Source of the DNA: Rhodospirillaceae bacterium
GTDB taxonomy: Bacteria > Pseudomonadota > Alphaproteobacteria > JAEUKQ01
Assembly: GCA_016722635.1 (NCBI GenBank)
Contig: JADKIX010000011.1
Coordinates: forward strand, 383,539-447,538
DNA: 64,000 nt
Direction of reading: 5' to 3'
In this document: positions 1-9,521 of the stretch, piece after piece
How the letters are laid out: each line of letters opens with the position of its first letter
How positions within the stretch are numbered: the stretch's first letter is position 1
Position numbers and translations under genes: made by a program
Notes under the pieces: model-generated
Databases searched by the model: none
What the model was told of the DNA's origin: nothing
The model's input: the letters and a program-made list of their open reading frames with translations, nothing else

Positions 1-210
1 TCATCCAGCAGCAATATTGGGTTTGAAGATGGTAAGTACCATGTCATTGAATTGAACCGCGATGGGCGTGGGGCTATGAATCTGCTGGTTGACAACAGGG
101 TAGTGGCGCGTAGCAACGATAATAGTTTGAACCGCGGTTTCGATAATTTTACGGTGGTTAACGGTGGTGGTACGTACTGGATTAAATCCGTTACCATTAA
201 TGGACAGTAA
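1..210 (+). CDS. C-terminal fragment of an unrecognised protein
   Basis: An open frame enters at the window edge in frame 1 and ends at a TAA at 208-210, leaving 69 codons of the C-terminus. The fragment is rich in Asn, Gly and Val and ends in a stretch containing GGGTYWIKSVTING, which reads like beta-sheet from an extracellular or carbohydrate-binding-like domain. I do not recognise the family. A strong terminator follows 32 bases later, which supports a real gene end. Confidence 0.55.
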   Translation, partial: SSSSNIGFEDGKYHVIELNRDGRGAMNLLVDNRVVARSNDNSLNRGFDNFTVVNGGGTYWIKSVTINGQ

Positions 211-241
211 GATTGAAAATTTGATTGATGATGTAGGATCG

Positions 242-281
242 AATGGCCTGCTACTTCCCAGCAGGCCATTTTTATTTTATA
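242..281 (+). terminator. Rho-independent terminator
   Basis: An 11-bp perfect stem (242-252 with 260-270) around a 7-base loop is followed by a T-rich run. It closes the transcript of the partial gene at the window start. Confidence 0.9.
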
Positions 282-474
282 GATGAATTTTTTTTTCATG
301 TCTTGATATAAAATAAATAAGTCCGATCGCTCTTCAATTATTGGTTGCGTTGTTGGGTCGTTTGATCAAGAATTATCATGTGAAAACGCCTATGATAAAT
401 CCCCTTGGTTTTCCTATCAAAAGCTTTCCCATCTTTCAAGGAAAAACCCCCTTTTACGGTGAAAAATAAGCGTC

Positions 475-2982
475 ATGGTTGACTCAGATAATAAAAATTC
501 TACCACCCCGGCCTTAGCGCAATATCTTGATATTAAAAAGCACCATCAGGATAGTTTGGTATTTTATCGCTTGGGTGATTTTTATGAGTTGTTTTTTGAA
601 GATGCCATTCAAGCATCTAAAATTTTGGGCTTGGTGTTAACGAAAAGGGGCCAATATCAGGGACAGGACGTTCCTATGTGCGGGGTACCTGCCCATGCGG
701 CTGAAAATTATTTGGCTAAATTAATTCAAAACGGTCGCAAGGTTGCTATTTGCGAACAAATGGAAGAAGCTGAGCAGGTTAGAAAAAGAGAGGGGAAAAA
801 CATCATCCAACGCCGGGTTGTACGAATTATGACCCCCGGGACGCTGACAGAAGAAAACTTATTAAATAACAAAAGATATAATTATTTGGCTGCTTTATGT
901 ATAGAAAATGGATTGATGGCAGGGGCTTGGATCGATTTGTCAACTGCCGATTTTTATACCGCCGAAATACCAATGGGTCAATTATTATCGTGGCTTGAGC
1001 GCTTATCCCCAAGGGAATTACTGATATCCGATGAAAATTCGGAAACGATAATCAGCGCTTTATTGCCGGAGTGGCGCAAAATTGTCTCCATTCGTCCCAA
1101 AGATCGCTTTGATCCTAAGGGCGCCAGGCAACGGTTGCAGAAAGTCTATAATATCCAATCTTTAGAAGGATTGGGGTCGTTCAACCCGAATGAAATTGCG
1201 GCTGCAGGAGCCTTGATTGAATATATTGAATTGACTCAACAAGGCAGAATCCCTTTATTAAAACCCTTGAAACGGGTGTTCGGCAACGAGATCATGGAAA
1301 TTGATGCCTTCACTTGGCGCAGCTTGGAAATTGACCGCACCCAATCCAATCATTATGAGGGAAGTTTGCTGCAAGTGATTGACCGTACCAGCAGCGCGGC
1401 GGGATCTCGTTGTTTATCTGCTTGGCTGGCCTATCCCTTGACAGATACAGCCAAAATCATTAGTCGACAAGAAATGGTTGAGTTTCTAATCATTCAAGGA
1501 CAAGCAAGGATCGACACCCAAAAGAAATTGGCCAAAATACCGGATTTGCAACGGGCTTTATCTAGGCTGATGATTGGGCGTGGTAGTCCCAGGGATTTGG
1601 GGGCAATCCAGTCGGGCTTACAACAGGCAACAACCATTAAAGAAAACCTTTCCTCGATATCGATGTTACCCAAGGCTTTTAAGGAATTATTGGCTGGACT
1701 TGGCTATCATCAACCGTTGATTGAGCGGCTTGCTAAAGCACTTACACCTTCTTTGCCGTTGGATGCCAAAGAAGGGGGGTTTATTGTCGCTGGATATCAT
1801 CAGGAATTAGATAAATGGCGTCATTTGCGGGATGATTCGCGCCAGGAAATTGCGGTTCTGGAAAACCAATATCGTGGGTTGACCGGCCTAACTAGCCTAA
1901 AAATCAAATATAACAATATTTTAGGGTATTATATCGAAACCACCACCGCCCAATCGCCGAAACTATTTGATTATCCGGATAAAAATTTTATTCACCGGCA
2001 GACAATGGCTGGTGCTGTCCGTTTCGTGACAACTGCGCTGAGTGAGTTGCAGCAGAAAATTTTTCAAGCCGCCGATAAAGCTTTAGCGTTGGAATTGCTG
2101 TTGTTTCAGGATTTGGTACAAGAAGTTAACACCCAAGCAGAGATGATCCAGAAAACAGCCGATGCTTTGGCGCATATCGATGTCATTGCTGCCCTTGCTG
2201 CGCTTGCTGTGGAACAGAGTTATTGTCGCCCGCTGGTGGATCATAGCCTGCATTTTGATATCAAAGGTGGACGTCATCCGGTTGTTGAATATGCTTTGAT
2301 GAAGCACGGTAAATCCTTCATTGCCAATGATTGTAACCTAAGTGCCGGACAACAATTATGGCTGATTACCGGACCCAATATGGCTGGCAAATCAACTTAT
2401 TTGCGGCAAAATGCCTTGATTACTATTTTAGCGCAAATTGGCTCATTTGTTCCGGCAACGCAGGCAAATATTGGTGTTGTTGATAAATTGTTCAGCCGGG
2501 TTGGTGCAGCTGACGATTTGGCTCGCGGTCAATCAACCTTTATGGTGGAGATGTTGGAGACCGCTGCCATTCTTAACCAAGCGACCGACCGTTCTTTGGT
2601 TATTTTGGATGAAATTGGCCGTGGCACATCAACTTTTGATGGATTAGCGATTGCTTGGGCGGTTTTGGAACATCTGCATGATACGCTTAAAAGCCGTTGT
2701 TTATTTGCCACCCACTACAGGGAATTGGCAGGGTTAGGAAAGAAACTGTCTTCAATGAGAGAGTATTGTTTTAAATTAAAAGAATGGCAGGAAACAATCG
2801 TGTTCTTGCATCAATTAATCCCAGGCGTTGCCGATAGGTCTTATGGTATAGATGTAGCCAGGTTGGCCGGTGTCCCGAAGGCCGTTATTTCTAGGGCCCG
2901 AAAAATTCTTATCCTACTCGAAGCAAACGACAACAAAAAAAATATGGGTTTATTACCAGAGGGGTTGCCGCTTTTCCTCTGA
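475..2982 (+). CDS. mutS: DNA mismatch repair protein MutS (C-terminal tail out of frame)
   Basis: MutS recognises base mismatches and small loops and starts mismatch repair as a clamp-forming ATPase. The N-terminal mismatch-binding motif GDFYE places Phe36 and Glu38 as in E. coli. The connector, lever and clamp regions follow. The ATPase domain has Walker A GPNMAGKST near residue 633 and Walker B with LDEIGRGTSTFDG near residue 711. The frame stops at 835 residues, shorter than usual. The missing tail, the alphaproteobacterial VEEAFLKLDVDALSPRQALE-type end, lies directly downstream in the +1 frame up to 3145. The break is near TTTTCCTCTGA at about 2970, next to a short T run. The ATPase core is complete. 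The start has no strong Shine-Dalgarno sequence. Confidence 0.95.
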   Translation: MVDSDNKNSTTPALAQYLDIKKHHQDSLVFYRLGDFYELFFEDAIQASKILGLVLTKRGQYQGQDVPMCGVPAHAAENYLAKLIQNGRKVAICEQMEEAEQVRKREGKNIIQRRVVRIMTPGTLTEENLLNNKRYNYLAALCIENGLMAGAWIDLSTADFYTAEIPMGQLLSWLERLSPRELLISDENSETIISALLPEWRKIVSIRPKDRFDPKGARQRLQKVYNIQSLEGLGSFNPNEIAAAGALIEYIELTQQGRIPLLKPLKRVFGNEIMEIDAFTWRSLEIDRTQSNHYEGSLLQVIDRTSSAAGSRCLSAWLAYPLTDTAKIISRQEMVEFLIIQGQARIDTQKKLAKIPDLQRALSRLMIGRGSPRDLGAIQSGLQQATTIKENLSSISMLPKAFKELLAGLGYHQPLIERLAKALTPSLPLDAKEGGFIVAGYHQELDKWRHLRDDSRQEIAVLENQYRGLTGLTSLKIKYNNILGYYIETTTAQSPKLFDYPDKNFIHRQTMAGAVRFVTTALSELQQKIFQAADKALALELLLFQDLVQEVNTQAEMIQKTADALAHIDVIAALAALAVEQSYCRPLVDHSLHFDIKGGRHPVVEYALMKHGKSFIANDCNLSAGQQLWLITGPNMAGKSTYLRQNALITILAQIGSFVPATQANIGVVDKLFSRVGAADDLARGQSTFMVEMLETAAILNQATDRSLVILDEIGRGTSTFDGLAIAWAVLEHLHDTLKSRCLFATHYRELAGLGKKLSSMREYCFKLKEWQETIVFLHQLIPGVADRSYGIDVARLAGVPKAVISRARKILILLEANDNKKNMGLLPEGLPLFL

Positions 2983-3145
2983 CAAGCCAATCAGTATGGA
3001 CAAAAGTGAAAAAGAATCTGACAAGTTGTCAGCTGTGGAAGAGGCATTTTTAAAGCTTGATGTGGACGCTTTATCACCCCGGCAAGCCTTGGAAAAACTA
3101 TATGAACTGCAAAATCTGGTAAAAAAACCTATCCCAAAATCTTAA
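2983..3145 (+). pseudogene. mutS: Out-of-frame C-terminal tail of MutS
   Basis: In the frame shifted by one base from mutS, this stretch encodes about 50 residues that end with the typical MutS C-terminal segment (LSPRQALEKLYELQNLV). That segment mediates tetramer formation and clamp contacts in the family. It runs straight on from the mutS stop, so it is the displaced end of that gene and not a separate one. Either a one-base insertion or a two-base loss near 2970 explains it. Confidence 0.85.
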
Positions 3146-3178
3146 AAAATGGAGCGGCTGTCAGCAATCACGATCCCA

Positions 3179-3666
3179 TTATTGCGGCTGAGGAGCTGGA
3201 ATTTGTATCATGATGGGTTCCTCAGGGGAGCTTGGGTTTTCAAGCACCACTTCAACCGACCAAGAAGACCAAGATTGACGATAATTGGCCATATTGGGGA
3301 TAGCAATGGCAACAGAACTTTCTATCCACAGATTATGGTCACGGGAAGTTAAGGGCACATCCACCCCAACTCCGCCACCGAACTGGACATTGCCGCCGGT
3401 GAAAGCGCCAACCCCAAAACCGATGCTCGGGCTGAAAGCTGGGTGCGATTGTTCCACAAACTGTTGATACTGAATTTGGGTTGATTGAATGAGAATTTTT
3501 CGCCGTTTTTTAACCTGGCTTGAATGACCCGGCTTTTATCCAAAACGACAACTTGAACCACATTCCCTGCTAGATTTGCTTGAATGCTTTTTTTGTAAGA
3601 AGGGCCGCTCGATGAAGCGCAACCTGAAATGACTAGAGCCACCAAGGTAATCCAACAAAAACGCAT
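3179..3666 (-). pseudogene. Small outer-membrane-type lipoprotein, frameshifted
   Basis: The N-terminal part (3666 down to about 3490) starts MRFCWITLVALVISGCASSS, a lipoprotein signal with the lipobox Cys at residue 16. The same protein continues in another frame from about 3485 down to 3179 with a Gly-rich stretch (SIGFGVGAFTGGNVQFGGGV) and a beta-rich C-terminus. Restoring one base in the A/C run near 3481 joins the halves into about 160 residues. I do not recognise a named family. The gene stands alone, convergent to mutS and divergent from murJ. A sequencing indel is as likely as true decay. Confidence 0.7.
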
Positions 3667-3954
3667 AATTTTATTCCTTATTTAATTGTTCATGATTGCT
3701 TGACGATTATATCAGCATTATCTTTTGAAGACAACTGATGCTAATAAGAAAGCCATTTATGATTAAGCCATCATTTTGCCATAATGCCTAAGATAATTTT
3801 AAGTAGTTAAGCAAAATTACTGAAAAATAAACCCTTCTTTTTTTCACTATAAATAATCCAAAGAACAGTGTTAACCTGCAACCCAATGAATGCTTTTTGC
3901 CTAAAAAAGACGATACGTACACACCCTTAACCTTTAATAGTTGAAGATATCATT

Positions 3955-5493
3955 TTGATCAATCGCCCTGGAAATCTTTCTAAGTCTTTGCTAACGATAG
4001 GGTTTTATACCCTGGTCAGCCGGGTTCTGGGTCTGCTTCGAGAAGTGTTGATGGCTTTTTATTTGGGGGCTGGATTAGTGGCAGATGCCTTTATCGTGGC
4101 CCAGCGCTTGCCCAATATGTTCCGTAATTTAGTGGCCGAAGGCGCCTTTAACGCCTCTTTTGTGCCTAGTTTTTCGCAATTGTTGCATCAACAAGGCAAA
4201 GAGCAGGCGAAGCTGTTCGCCGAACGGTTACAAACCCTGATGGTTACAGGTCTATTTTTATTTATTAGCGTCTTACAAATAGGGATGCCTTGGCTGATTG
4301 ACGTGATTGCCCCTGGTTATGCGGACACGCCGGAAAAAATTAACCTGTCATCGCAGTTATCCCAAATTACCCTGCCTTACCTGATTTTTATGTTTTTAAC
4401 GGCCTTGCAAAGTGGTATCTTGTATTCCCTGAACCGATTTGCCGTTGCAACCTTAGCTCCCATTCTATTAAATCTTTGTCTGATTTTTGCTCTTTATTTT
4501 CTGGTTCCTGGCTCAAGCCAACCCGGCCTTGTTTTAGCATGGACACTTTTTGTTTCCGGCGTTTTGCAATTCCTGATGACGGGGTTTTTCTGCTATAGGG
4601 CCGAGTTTTCACTGCATTTTGTTTACCCCCGCCTAACACCCGAGATCAAAGCATTTTTTAAAAAAATGTTACCGGGGTTTGTGGGAGCTGGGGTGACCCA
4701 GATTAATTTGTTGGTGGGAACCATCATTGCCACCTGGCAAGATAGTGCGGTTTCCTATTTATATTATGCTGACCGGGTTTACCAACTGCCCTTGGCGTTG
4801 CTTGGTACCGCCGCAGGCACGGCGTTATTGCCGATGCTAAGCCAAGCGTTGGCAAAGCAGGATAAAAATCGGGCCAACAATCTGCAGGAGCAAGGTCTAT
4901 TTTTATCGTTGTTATTGGGCATACCTGCGACCATTGCGTTGATTATTATTCCTTATCCCATCGTGAACCTTTTATTTGAACGCGGCCAATTTACCCATGC
5001 AGATGCCCTGGAAACCAGCCTGGCACTGCAAATATTATCTGTTGGGTTGCCCGCCTATTTATGGGTTAAAAGTTTATTGCCTTGTTTTTATGCCCGGCAC
5101 AATACCAAAACCCCCTTCCATATTGCCTTGGTTTGTGTGGCCATCAATATGGCTCTTAATTTGGCTTTATTTCCCTGGATAGGTTTTATAGGGATTGCTG
5201 TTGCCACGGTGGTGGCCAGTTTTGCCAATGCGATCATGCTGTACCTTCAAGCAAAGAAATGGGGATATTTTGAGCTGAGCAAAAAATTAAAAAAAAATAT
5301 AGGGAAAATGTGCCTAAGCGGCGCGCTGATGGGTGTCATGGTCGCCCTTTTTGCAGGTTACGTTGTGTGGCCTGTATCTTTATGGGGGCGGTTTTTATAT
5401 TTATTTGTTATCATCATCAGTGCTGCCTTGGTTTATTTTACTTGTCTTTTCTTGATGGGTGTTATTTCATGGTCAAAGCGAACCACAAGATAA
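3955..5493 (+). CDS. murJ: Lipid II flippase MurJ (MviN)
   Basis: MurJ flips undecaprenyl-linked peptidoglycan precursor (lipid II) across the inner membrane. The 512-residue protein opens with the hallmark region LSKSLLTIGFYTLVSRVLGL, then has the family stretch ADAFIVAQRLPNMFRNLVAEGAF (broken here by a comma: ADAFIVAQRLPN, MFRNLVAEGAF). About fourteen hydrophobic membrane segments run to the C-terminus, as expected for the MVF family. The start is a TTG at 3955 just after an in-frame gap; the next good start would cut the conserved N-terminus. trpS follows 57 bases downstream on the same strand and is probably cotranscribed. Confidence 0.95.
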   Translation: MINRPGNLSKSLLTIGFYTLVSRVLGLLREVLMAFYLGAGLVADAFIVAQRLPNMFRNLVAEGAFNASFVPSFSQLLHQQGKEQAKLFAERLQTLMVTGLFLFISVLQIGMPWLIDVIAPGYADTPEKINLSSQLSQITLPYLIFMFLTALQSGILYSLNRFAVATLAPILLNLCLIFALYFLVPGSSQPGLVLAWTLFVSGVLQFLMTGFFCYRAEFSLHFVYPRLTPEIKAFFKKMLPGFVGAGVTQINLLVGTIIATWQDSAVSYLYYADRVYQLPLALLGTAAGTALLPMLSQALAKQDKNRANNLQEQGLFLSLLLGIPATIALIIIPYPIVNLLFERGQFTHADALETSLALQILSVGLPAYLWVKSLLPCFYARHNTKTPFHIALVCVAINMALNLALFPWIGFIGIAVATVVASFANAIMLYLQAKKWGYFELSKKLKKNIGKMCLSGALMGVMVALFAGYVVWPVSLWGRFLYLFVIIISAALVYFTCLFLMGVISWSKRTTR

Positions 5494-5550
5494 ACTTGAT
5501 GATGCCATAGCTTTAAAAGAATGTTGAAATTTTTGCCAGGCGATTTTATC

Positions 5551-6594
5551 ATGAATAAAGACCTTATCCTCTCAGGGGTTCAACCCACCGGCAATCTGCA
5601 CCTAGGTAATTATTTAGGGGCAATCCGCAATTGGGTAATGTTGCAGGAAAAAAGCACCTGTTTTTTTACGGTGGTTGACTTGCACGCTATAACGGTTTGG
5701 CAAGATCCGAAAATTCTGCAGCAGCAAACCCGGGAAGTGACAGCCGCGTTTTTAGCGGCGGGAATTAATCCTGACCTGCATCCTATCTTTAACCAAAGCC
5801 AGGTTGAAGCCCATGCAAGGTTAGGTTGGATACTCAGTTGCGTAGCGCGCGTGGGCTGGTTGAACAGGATGATCCAGTTTAAGGAAAAAGCGGGCAAAGA
5901 CAAAGAAAATGTTAGCGTCGGCTTGTTTAGTTATCCTACCCTGATGGCGGCTGATATCCTGCTTTATAAAGCAACCCATGTGCCGGTTGGGGAAGATCAG
6001 AAACAACATATTGAACTAACCCGGGATATTGCCCAAAAATTTAACAATGATTTCGGGGTTGCGTATTTTCAGTTGCCGGAACCAAAAATTATGGGTACCG
6101 CTACCCGATTAATGAGTTTGCGGGATGGTACTAAAAAAATGAGCAAGTCAGACCCTTCTGATTATAGTCGGTTGAATATATTGGATGATGACGATTTAAT
6201 CCGGGATAAAATCCGTAAAGCCAAAACCGATTTATATCCGTTGCCTGGCCCTGAAGTTCTTAGGTCTTCTGGTGAAATAGACCCGCAAATCACGATGGAT
6301 CGTCCCGAGGCAATTAATTTATTGAATATGTATACCGCAGTTGCGGGGCAGTCGATCGAAAAAACCTTGCAGGAATTTGCTGGCAAAGAATTTTCTTTTT
6401 TTAAAAAAGAACTGGTTGAGGTGCTGATTGCCCATCTGGGGCCGATTGGCAACAAGATGAAAAGAATGATGCAAGATCCATCTTATATTGATGAAGTCTT
6501 AAAAAAAGGTGTTATGAAAGCGCGGGCAGTTGCCAATAAAACCCTACATGAAGTTCATCAAATTATGGGGTTTCTGGAAACAGGATACCCTTAA
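5551..6594 (+). CDS. trpS: Tryptophanyl-tRNA synthetase
   Basis: TrpS charges tRNA-Trp with tryptophan in the cytoplasm. It is a class I synthetase with the HIGH-type motif TGNLHLGNY at residues 12-20 and the KMSKS loop at residues 196-200. The reading frame opens 30 bases earlier at 5521, but I prefer the ATG at 5551 (MNKDLILSG) because family members start there and AGGCG precedes it. The length of 347 residues is normal for bacterial TrpS. It follows murJ closely, a common alphaproteobacterial order. Confidence 0.96.
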   Translation: MNKDLILSGVQPTGNLHLGNYLGAIRNWVMLQEKSTCFFTVVDLHAITVWQDPKILQQQTREVTAAFLAAGINPDLHPIFNQSQVEAHARLGWILSCVARVGWLNRMIQFKEKAGKDKENVSVGLFSYPTLMAADILLYKATHVPVGEDQKQHIELTRDIAQKFNNDFGVAYFQLPEPKIMGTATRLMSLRDGTKKMSKSDPSDYSRLNILDDDDLIRDKIRKAKTDLYPLPGPEVLRSSGEIDPQITMDRPEAINLLNMYTAVAGQSIEKTLQEFAGKEFSFFKKELVEVLIAHLGPIGNKMKRMMQDPSYIDEVLKKGVMKARAVANKTLHEVHQIMGFLETGYP

Positions 6595-6635
6595 ATGTTA
6601 ATTTTTACGGCTATATAAGGCGCTGAGCAAAAAGC

Positions 6636-7565
6636 ATGCAAGTTTATTTACCAATTGCTGAATTATCGTTGGATGTATTTTTGCTGCTAGCACTTGGCGG
6701 ATTAGTAGGATTTATATCTGGCATTTCCGGGATTGGTGCCAGTTTTTTGATGACGCCGATTTTGATTTTTATTGGCATCCCATCCCCGGTTGCGGTGGCG
6801 AGCCAAGCGAACCAAGTGGTGGCAACCTCGCTTTCCGGCACCTTATCACAATGGTCCCGGGGTAACATTGATTTTAAAATGGGTGGAATATTATTAATTG
6901 GCGGAATGGGCGGGTCCAGTTTGGGGGTCTGGCTGTTTGGACTTTTGGCAAAAATTGGCCAGGCCGACCTGGTTGTGGCTATCAGTTATATTTCCTGCTT
7001 AGGATCCATCGGGCTACTGATGTTGTGGGAAAGTATCCGCAGTCTTTTTAAAAAAATGATTAAACCACCCACGAAAGTCCGCCTACCTTTTTATCAACGA
7101 CCGTGGATTCAAACATTACCCTTTAAACGGAATTTTCCGAAATCAAAATTATATATTAGCATTTGCTTGCCGATGGCAATTGGTTTTGGGGTAGGGTTGT
7201 TGTCGGCAATTATGGGGGTCGGCGGAAGCTTCTTGCTGGTTCCCGCCATGATTTATTTATTAGGGATGCCAATTACGGTGGTGGTTGGAACTTCGCTATT
7301 CCAAATGGTTTTCGTAACTGCCAACGTCACCTTGCAACAAGCAATCCAAAACCAGTCGGTTGACATATTGCTGGCGGCGATTCTGATGACAGGTGGGGTG
7401 GTGGGAACGCAGTGGGGAACAAAATTAAGTGGCAAGATTCGGGGGGAGTATGTACGATTTGGGTTTTCCTTGCTAATGTTGGGTGTTTGCGTGGGGCTTG
7501 CGAATGAGTTGTTAGTCAAACCAAGCGCTATTTATTCGATTCGGACAATCGGAGAATTGCGTTGA
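6636..7565 (+). CDS. TauE/SafE-family membrane exporter
   Basis: This is a multi-pass membrane protein of the TauE/SafE family, whose members are proposed to export sulfite or small organosulfur anions. Two homologous halves are visible, each opening with a Gly-rich helix (GLVGFISGISGIGASFL at the N-terminus, GFGVGLLSAIMGVGGSFLL in the second half). A charged loop of about 50 residues separates them. The stop overlaps the start of the TIGR02186 gene by 4 bases (TTGA), and a universal stress protein gene follows, the usual three-gene module in alphaproteobacteria. Substrate specificity cannot be read from the sequence. Confidence 0.88.
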   Translation: MQVYLPIAELSLDVFLLLALGGLVGFISGISGIGASFLMTPILIFIGIPSPVAVASQANQVVATSLSGTLSQWSRGNIDFKMGGILLIGGMGGSSLGVWLFGLLAKIGQADLVVAISYISCLGSIGLLMLWESIRSLFKKMIKPPTKVRLPFYQRPWIQTLPFKRNFPKSKLYISICLPMAIGFGVGLLSAIMGVGGSFLLVPAMIYLLGMPITVVVGTSLFQMVFVTANVTLQQAIQNQSVDILLAAILMTGGVVGTQWGTKLSGKIRGEYVRFGFSLLMLGVCVGLANELLVKPSAIYSIRTIGELR

Positions 7566-8311
7566 GAAACAATTATTTCTTCAGGCAAATGGTGTTGATA
7601 GCTTTAACTTTGATAGGGTCACCTTTTGCTAAAGCCGATACCCTGATTGCCGATTTGTCCAGCCATTTGATTGCGATTACGACAGGTTTTAAAGGCACAG
7701 ATTTGTTGATGTTCGGCTCAATTGATGCCCCAGGGGATATTATTGTGGTGGTACAAGGCCCCTTGACCAGCATTATCGTCAGGAAAAAAGAAAGGCTGGC
7801 CGGAGTTTGGGTTAATCAAGCGAATGTCACTTTTGAAAATATCCCAAGCTTTTATGCCATTGCCTCGAGCAAGCCGATTGAACAGATTTTAAGTGCTGAA
7901 ACACAAAAGCAATTAAATATCGGTATTGAGAACGTCCCGATGAAAGTGGATGGGGAATTAACAGCGGAGGAAGAAAAGCAATTTCATGAGGCGTTAATTA
8001 CCAACAAAAGACTGCAAGAATTATATTATACTGATATTGCCCGGGTTAATTTTATGGGGCGGGAATTATTCCGCACCAATATTTTTTTCCCTTCCAATGT
8101 GCCAACTGGCGACTATGTTGTCGATATCATGTTGGTGCGCGATAAAAACGTTGTGGGGGTGCAGCGGACTCCTTTGGTTGTTAGTAAGGTTGGTTTTGGG
8201 GCCGAAATATTTGATTTTGCCCATCAGCAAAAATGGTTTTATGGGTCATTGTCGATCTGTCTTGCCATATTGGGGGGAGGGGTCGGGTATGTATTTTTCC
8301 GTCGGAGGTAA
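7562..8311 (+). CDS. TIGR02186-family periplasmic protein with C-terminal anchor
   Basis: A 249-residue protein with an N-terminal signal sequence (hydrophobic residues about 9-24 ending AKA), a long soluble beta-rich region, and one C-terminal membrane helix (about residues 227-246) followed by Arg residues. This matches the alphaproteobacterial TIGR02186 family, always found beside a TauE/SafE exporter. It starts at a TTG that overlaps the exporter stop, so translation is likely coupled. The family function is not known; a helper role for the exporter is inferred from linkage only. Confidence 0.8.
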   Translation: MRNNYFFRQMVLIALTLIGSPFAKADTLIADLSSHLIAITTGFKGTDLLMFGSIDAPGDIIVVVQGPLTSIIVRKKERLAGVWVNQANVTFENIPSFYAIASSKPIEQILSAETQKQLNIGIENVPMKVDGELTAEEEKQFHEALITNKRLQELYYTDIARVNFMGRELFRTNIFFPSNVPTGDYVVDIMLVRDKNVVGVQRTPLVVSKVGFGAEIFDFAHQQKWFYGSLSICLAILGGGVGYVFFRRR

Positions 8312-8317
8312 AAGATT

Positions 8318-8806
8318 ATGATCAATGTCGACATAGAAAAGGAACGCCGCCAAGTCTTCTTGGTGGTTATGGAATCAAAGATAGATATGAAAATATCCCT
8401 GTATTATACATGCCGCATGGCCAAAAGGGTCAATGGCAGGATTGCCCTATTATATGTGGTGGAACCCTCTGACTTTGTAGAATGGCAATCAGTTGGCAAT
8501 TTATTGCAAGAACAACAGCGCCAGGAAGCCGAACAGGTGCTCCAAAAAGCAGCTGGTGAGGTTCAGCGTCAATCTGGTATAACGCCCGCGTTATTTATCC
8601 GGGAAGGCAAGAAAATTGATGAAACCGCCCAATTGATTGAGGAAGAGCAAACAATTAGTGCCTTGGTAATGATTGTGGATGTCGTCGGGAAAACCCCCGG
8701 GACTATTTCTTCCCAGTGGAATGCAAAGTTATCAGCCCGTCTTAAAATACCCTTAATCATTGTGCCGAATAATTTGACGGAAGAAGACATTCGGCGGGTG
8801 ACATAA
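8318..8806 (+). CDS. Universal stress protein (UspA fold)
   Basis: This cytoplasmic 162-residue protein has the USP pattern: an opening beta strand (QVFLVVMES), LLYVVEPSDF, a long acidic helix, an REG motif, and the C-terminal strand LIIVPNN. It lacks a clear G-2x-G-9x-G-(S/T) ATP loop, so it may belong to the non-ATP-binding group. A strong GGAGG lies 8 bases before the ATG at 8318, overlapping the end of the upstream TIGR02186 gene. It is the third member of the exporter module. Confidence 0.8.
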   Translation: MINVDIEKERRQVFLVVMESKIDMKISLYYTCRMAKRVNGRIALLYVVEPSDFVEWQSVGNLLQEQQRQEAEQVLQKAAGEVQRQSGITPALFIREGKKIDETAQLIEEEQTISALVMIVDVVGKTPGTISSQWNAKLSARLKIPLIIVPNNLTEEDIRRVT

Positions 8807-8928
8807 AAATTTTCTTGAGATATGCTGTGCCTTATTAGCAGGATAATAGGCAATAAAGGAAGGATTGAATAAGGGTGTCGCCCTTCCTATTTCATTAGGA
8901 TGCAAAAGTAATCATAGGAAAGACCAAA

Positions 8929-9474
8929 ATGTTTATTCAAACCGAACAGACCCCCAACCCCCAAACCCTGAAATTCTTGCCTAACCAGAAAGTCACGGGG
9001 AAAGAAGGGGTTGATTACCCGAAGAGCCAACAGGCAGCTGGATCGCCCCTGGCTTCCAGATTATTTAAGATTGAGGGTGTGGAGGGAGTGTTTTTGGGGA
9101 ATGATTTTGTGACCATTACCAAAAATCCTAAAAAAGATTGGCAGATATTAAAACCAGCCCTTTTGGGCGCCATGATGGACCATTTTACGAGCGGCCAACC
9201 GGCTATTCAAACCATGGAAGCAAAAGTGTTAGGGGTTGTGGAAGATGATGAGATCACGGCCAAAATAAAAGAATTATTAGAGACCCGGGTGCGGCCTGCT
9301 GTGGCCCAAGACGGTGGGGATATTGTCTTCGCCGATTTTAAAGATGGGACTGTTTATGTCCATTTACGCGGTTCTTGCGCGGGTTGCCCCAGTTCAACCG
9401 CGACCTTGAAAGTGGGCATTGAAAACATGCTTCGTCACTATGTTCCCGAGGTCAAGCAAGTAAAAGCTGTTTAG
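8929..9474 (+). CDS. nfuA: Fe-S cluster scaffold/carrier, NifU-like (Nfu)
   Basis: Nfu proteins carry 4Fe-4S clusters to client enzymes. The 181-residue protein has the N-terminal Nfu_N domain (starts MFIQTEQTPNPQTLKFLPN) and the C-terminal NifU domain with the cluster ligands Cys150 and Cys153 in SCAGCPSS. This architecture is that of the alphaproteobacterial and mitochondrial NFU1 type. It stands alone between the stress protein and a nitroreductase, with about 120 bases upstream for its own promoter. Confidence 0.93.
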   Translation: MFIQTEQTPNPQTLKFLPNQKVTGKEGVDYPKSQQAAGSPLASRLFKIEGVEGVFLGNDFVTITKNPKKDWQILKPALLGAMMDHFTSGQPAIQTMEAKVLGVVEDDEITAKIKELLETRVRPAVAQDGGDIVFADFKDGTVYVHLRGSCAGCPSSTATLKVGIENMLRHYVPEVKQVKAV

Positions 9475-9521
9475 CCCCCGGATATATCATGATCATAATT
9501 CTAGTAAGGGATAGGTAGCAC

